From Rhodohalobacter mucosus (GTDB taxonomy: Bacteria > Bacteroidota > Rhodothermia > Balneolales > Balneolaceae): a stretch of 64,000 nt of DNA. The position numbers were made by a program, and so were the translations under genes. The first letter of the stretch is position 1; each line of letters starts with the position of its first letter. The stretch spans positions 62,001 through 126,000 of the forward strand of contig NZ_QGGB01000008.1 in assembly GCF_003150675.1 (NCBI RefSeq), in the 5' to 3' direction. This document shows, in pieces, positions 63,239 to 64,000 of the stretch. The notes beneath the pieces were generated by a model that saw only the letters and a program-made list of their open reading frames with translations, was not told the origin of the DNA and did no database searches.

Positions 63239-64000
63239 ATGGATCCCGTAACCCAAGGCCTTGTAGGAGCTTCGGCAGCCTTTCTGTTCTCCGACAGCGA
63301 GAAGGCCCGGCCTGCAGCGCTCACAGGGGCTCTTTCCGCCATGGCGGCAGACCTGGATATTTTTATTGCAAGCCCGAGCGATCCGCTGCTCAACATTGAA
63401 ATGCACCGCCAGTTTACGCATTCGCTTCTTTTTATTCCCGCAGGCGCCCTGCTTGTATCCGTTGTTCTCTATCTTTTTTTGAAAAAGCGGTTGAATTTCC
63501 GCCAGCTTTACATCTACTCATTTGCGGGATTTTCAACGGCAGGGCTACTGGACGCCTGTACCAGCTACGGTACCCAGCTTCTCTGGCCATTTGCAGATAC
63601 CCGAATTGCCTGGAGCGTTATTTCTATTTTTGATCCGCTCGTTACGGCCGGACTGATTCTGTTTGTTGTTCCGGCCCTGATAAAGAAGAAAAAACGATTT
63701 GCATACATGTCCCTGGGCTGGCTGACTCTGTTTCTGCTTTATGGTCTATTGCAGCAGCAGCGTGCTGAATCGGCGGCGGAGCGCCTGGCGGACAGCCGTT
63801 CCCATTCTCCAACAGAGTGGGTTGTAAAGCCCACGCTTGGTAATCAGATTCTGTGGCGGGTTAACTACAAGCAGGGCGGCAAAATTTATACAGACGCCAT
63901 CCGGACCGGTATTTTTTCAGGAATCCGAATTTATGAGGGCGAAAGCAGTGATGAAGTAAATCCGCAGTCGGAATATAAAAACATTGAAGGCACCACGCTC
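63239..64000 (+). CDS. Metal-dependent hydrolase, YdjM-like membrane protein (partial)
   Basis: ATG at 63239; 254 codons run to the window edge without a stop, so the 3' end is missing. About five membrane spans. 'MHRQFTHSLLF' near residues 57-67 and 'DACTSYGTQLLWPF' near 102-115 are the conserved His- and Asp-bearing blocks of the YdjM / DUF457-type metal-dependent hydrolases, with 'SIFDPL' after them. Substrate unknown. Same strand as dinB. Confidence 0.88.
   Translation, partial: MDPVTQGLVGASAAFLFSDSEKARPAALTGALSAMAADLDIFIASPSDPLLNIEMHRQFTHSLLFIPAGALLVSVVLYLFLKKRLNFRQLYIYSFAGFSTAGLLDACTSYGTQLLWPFADTRIAWSVISIFDPLVTAGLILFVVPALIKKKKRFAYMSLGWLTLFLLYGLLQQQRAESAAERLADSRSHSPTEWVVKPTLGNQILWRVNYKQGGKIYTDAIRTGIFSGIRIYEGESSDEVNPQSEYKNIEGTTL

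Overview
The window is 64 kb of ordinary bacterial chromosome that looks like a member of the Bacteroidota/Balneolota/Rhodothermota group. The pointers are: promoter candidates of the TTG-N19-21-TAnnTTTG type; scarce Shine-Dalgarno sequences and several apparent TTG starts; signal-peptide lipoproteins such as a GH97 glucosidase and an M16 peptidase; a two-chain energy economy with NDH-2 and TonB; DUF4914, DUF4834 and BF3164-like relics; and a plant/cyanobacterial-length IspH. I cannot name the genus from sequence alone, but Balneolaceae-like is my best guess. Genes are dense, lie on both strands, and sit mostly in short operons of two to five.

Layout: 0-10 kb holds a PEPCK-like P-loop protein (DUF4914), tRNA-Phe, recJ, leucine dehydrogenase, a DUF6159 membrane protein, hslO, NDH-2, an IscA-type Fe-S protein and an AlbA_2/Schlafen-type DNA-binding protein. 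10-18.5 kb holds gpsA-plsY, lipA-lipB, tonB, lpdA and a GH97 lipoprotein; lipA, lipB and lpdA together make and use lipoyl groups. 18.5-20 kb is the one clearly mobile locus: an IS200/IS605-like (RAYT-type) transposase between two arrays of ~147-bp palindrome-bearing repeats. 20-24.8 kb has tyrA (chorismate mutase-prephenate dehydrogenase), uvrB, a SAM methyltransferase, a 12-copy heptamer array and aat. 25-39.8 kb is rich in secreted hydrolases (DUF5117-type metalloprotease, 5'-nucleotidase, M14, M16), with a sterol-desaturase family enzyme, a DEAD-box RNA helicase and ispH. 39.8-48 kb has YbbR, dciA-recF, a trehalase-MFS pair, eno and small genes. 48.4-54 kb centres on dnaA with a probable oriC just upstream, followed by folB-folK-deoxynucleoside kinase-DUF4834-TPR. 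54-64 kb has secG, a degenerate SRAP protein, a CPBP protease, a degenerate DEAD-box protein, an SSS symporter with a 30-residue coupled ORF, gdhA, a 2H phosphoesterase, dinB and a truncated membrane metal-dependent hydrolase at the edge.

The most unusual items are: the repeat arrays around the transposase, whose hairpins show compensatory changes; two proteins that keep a fold but have lost the catalytic residues (SRAP at 54.5 kb and DEAD-box at 56.2 kb); the tiny membrane ORF overlapping the symporter gene; a stranded 3' gene remnant behind the desaturase gene; and an orphan plus-strand terminator next to gdhA. No CRISPR array, prophage, restriction system or biosynthetic cluster was seen.
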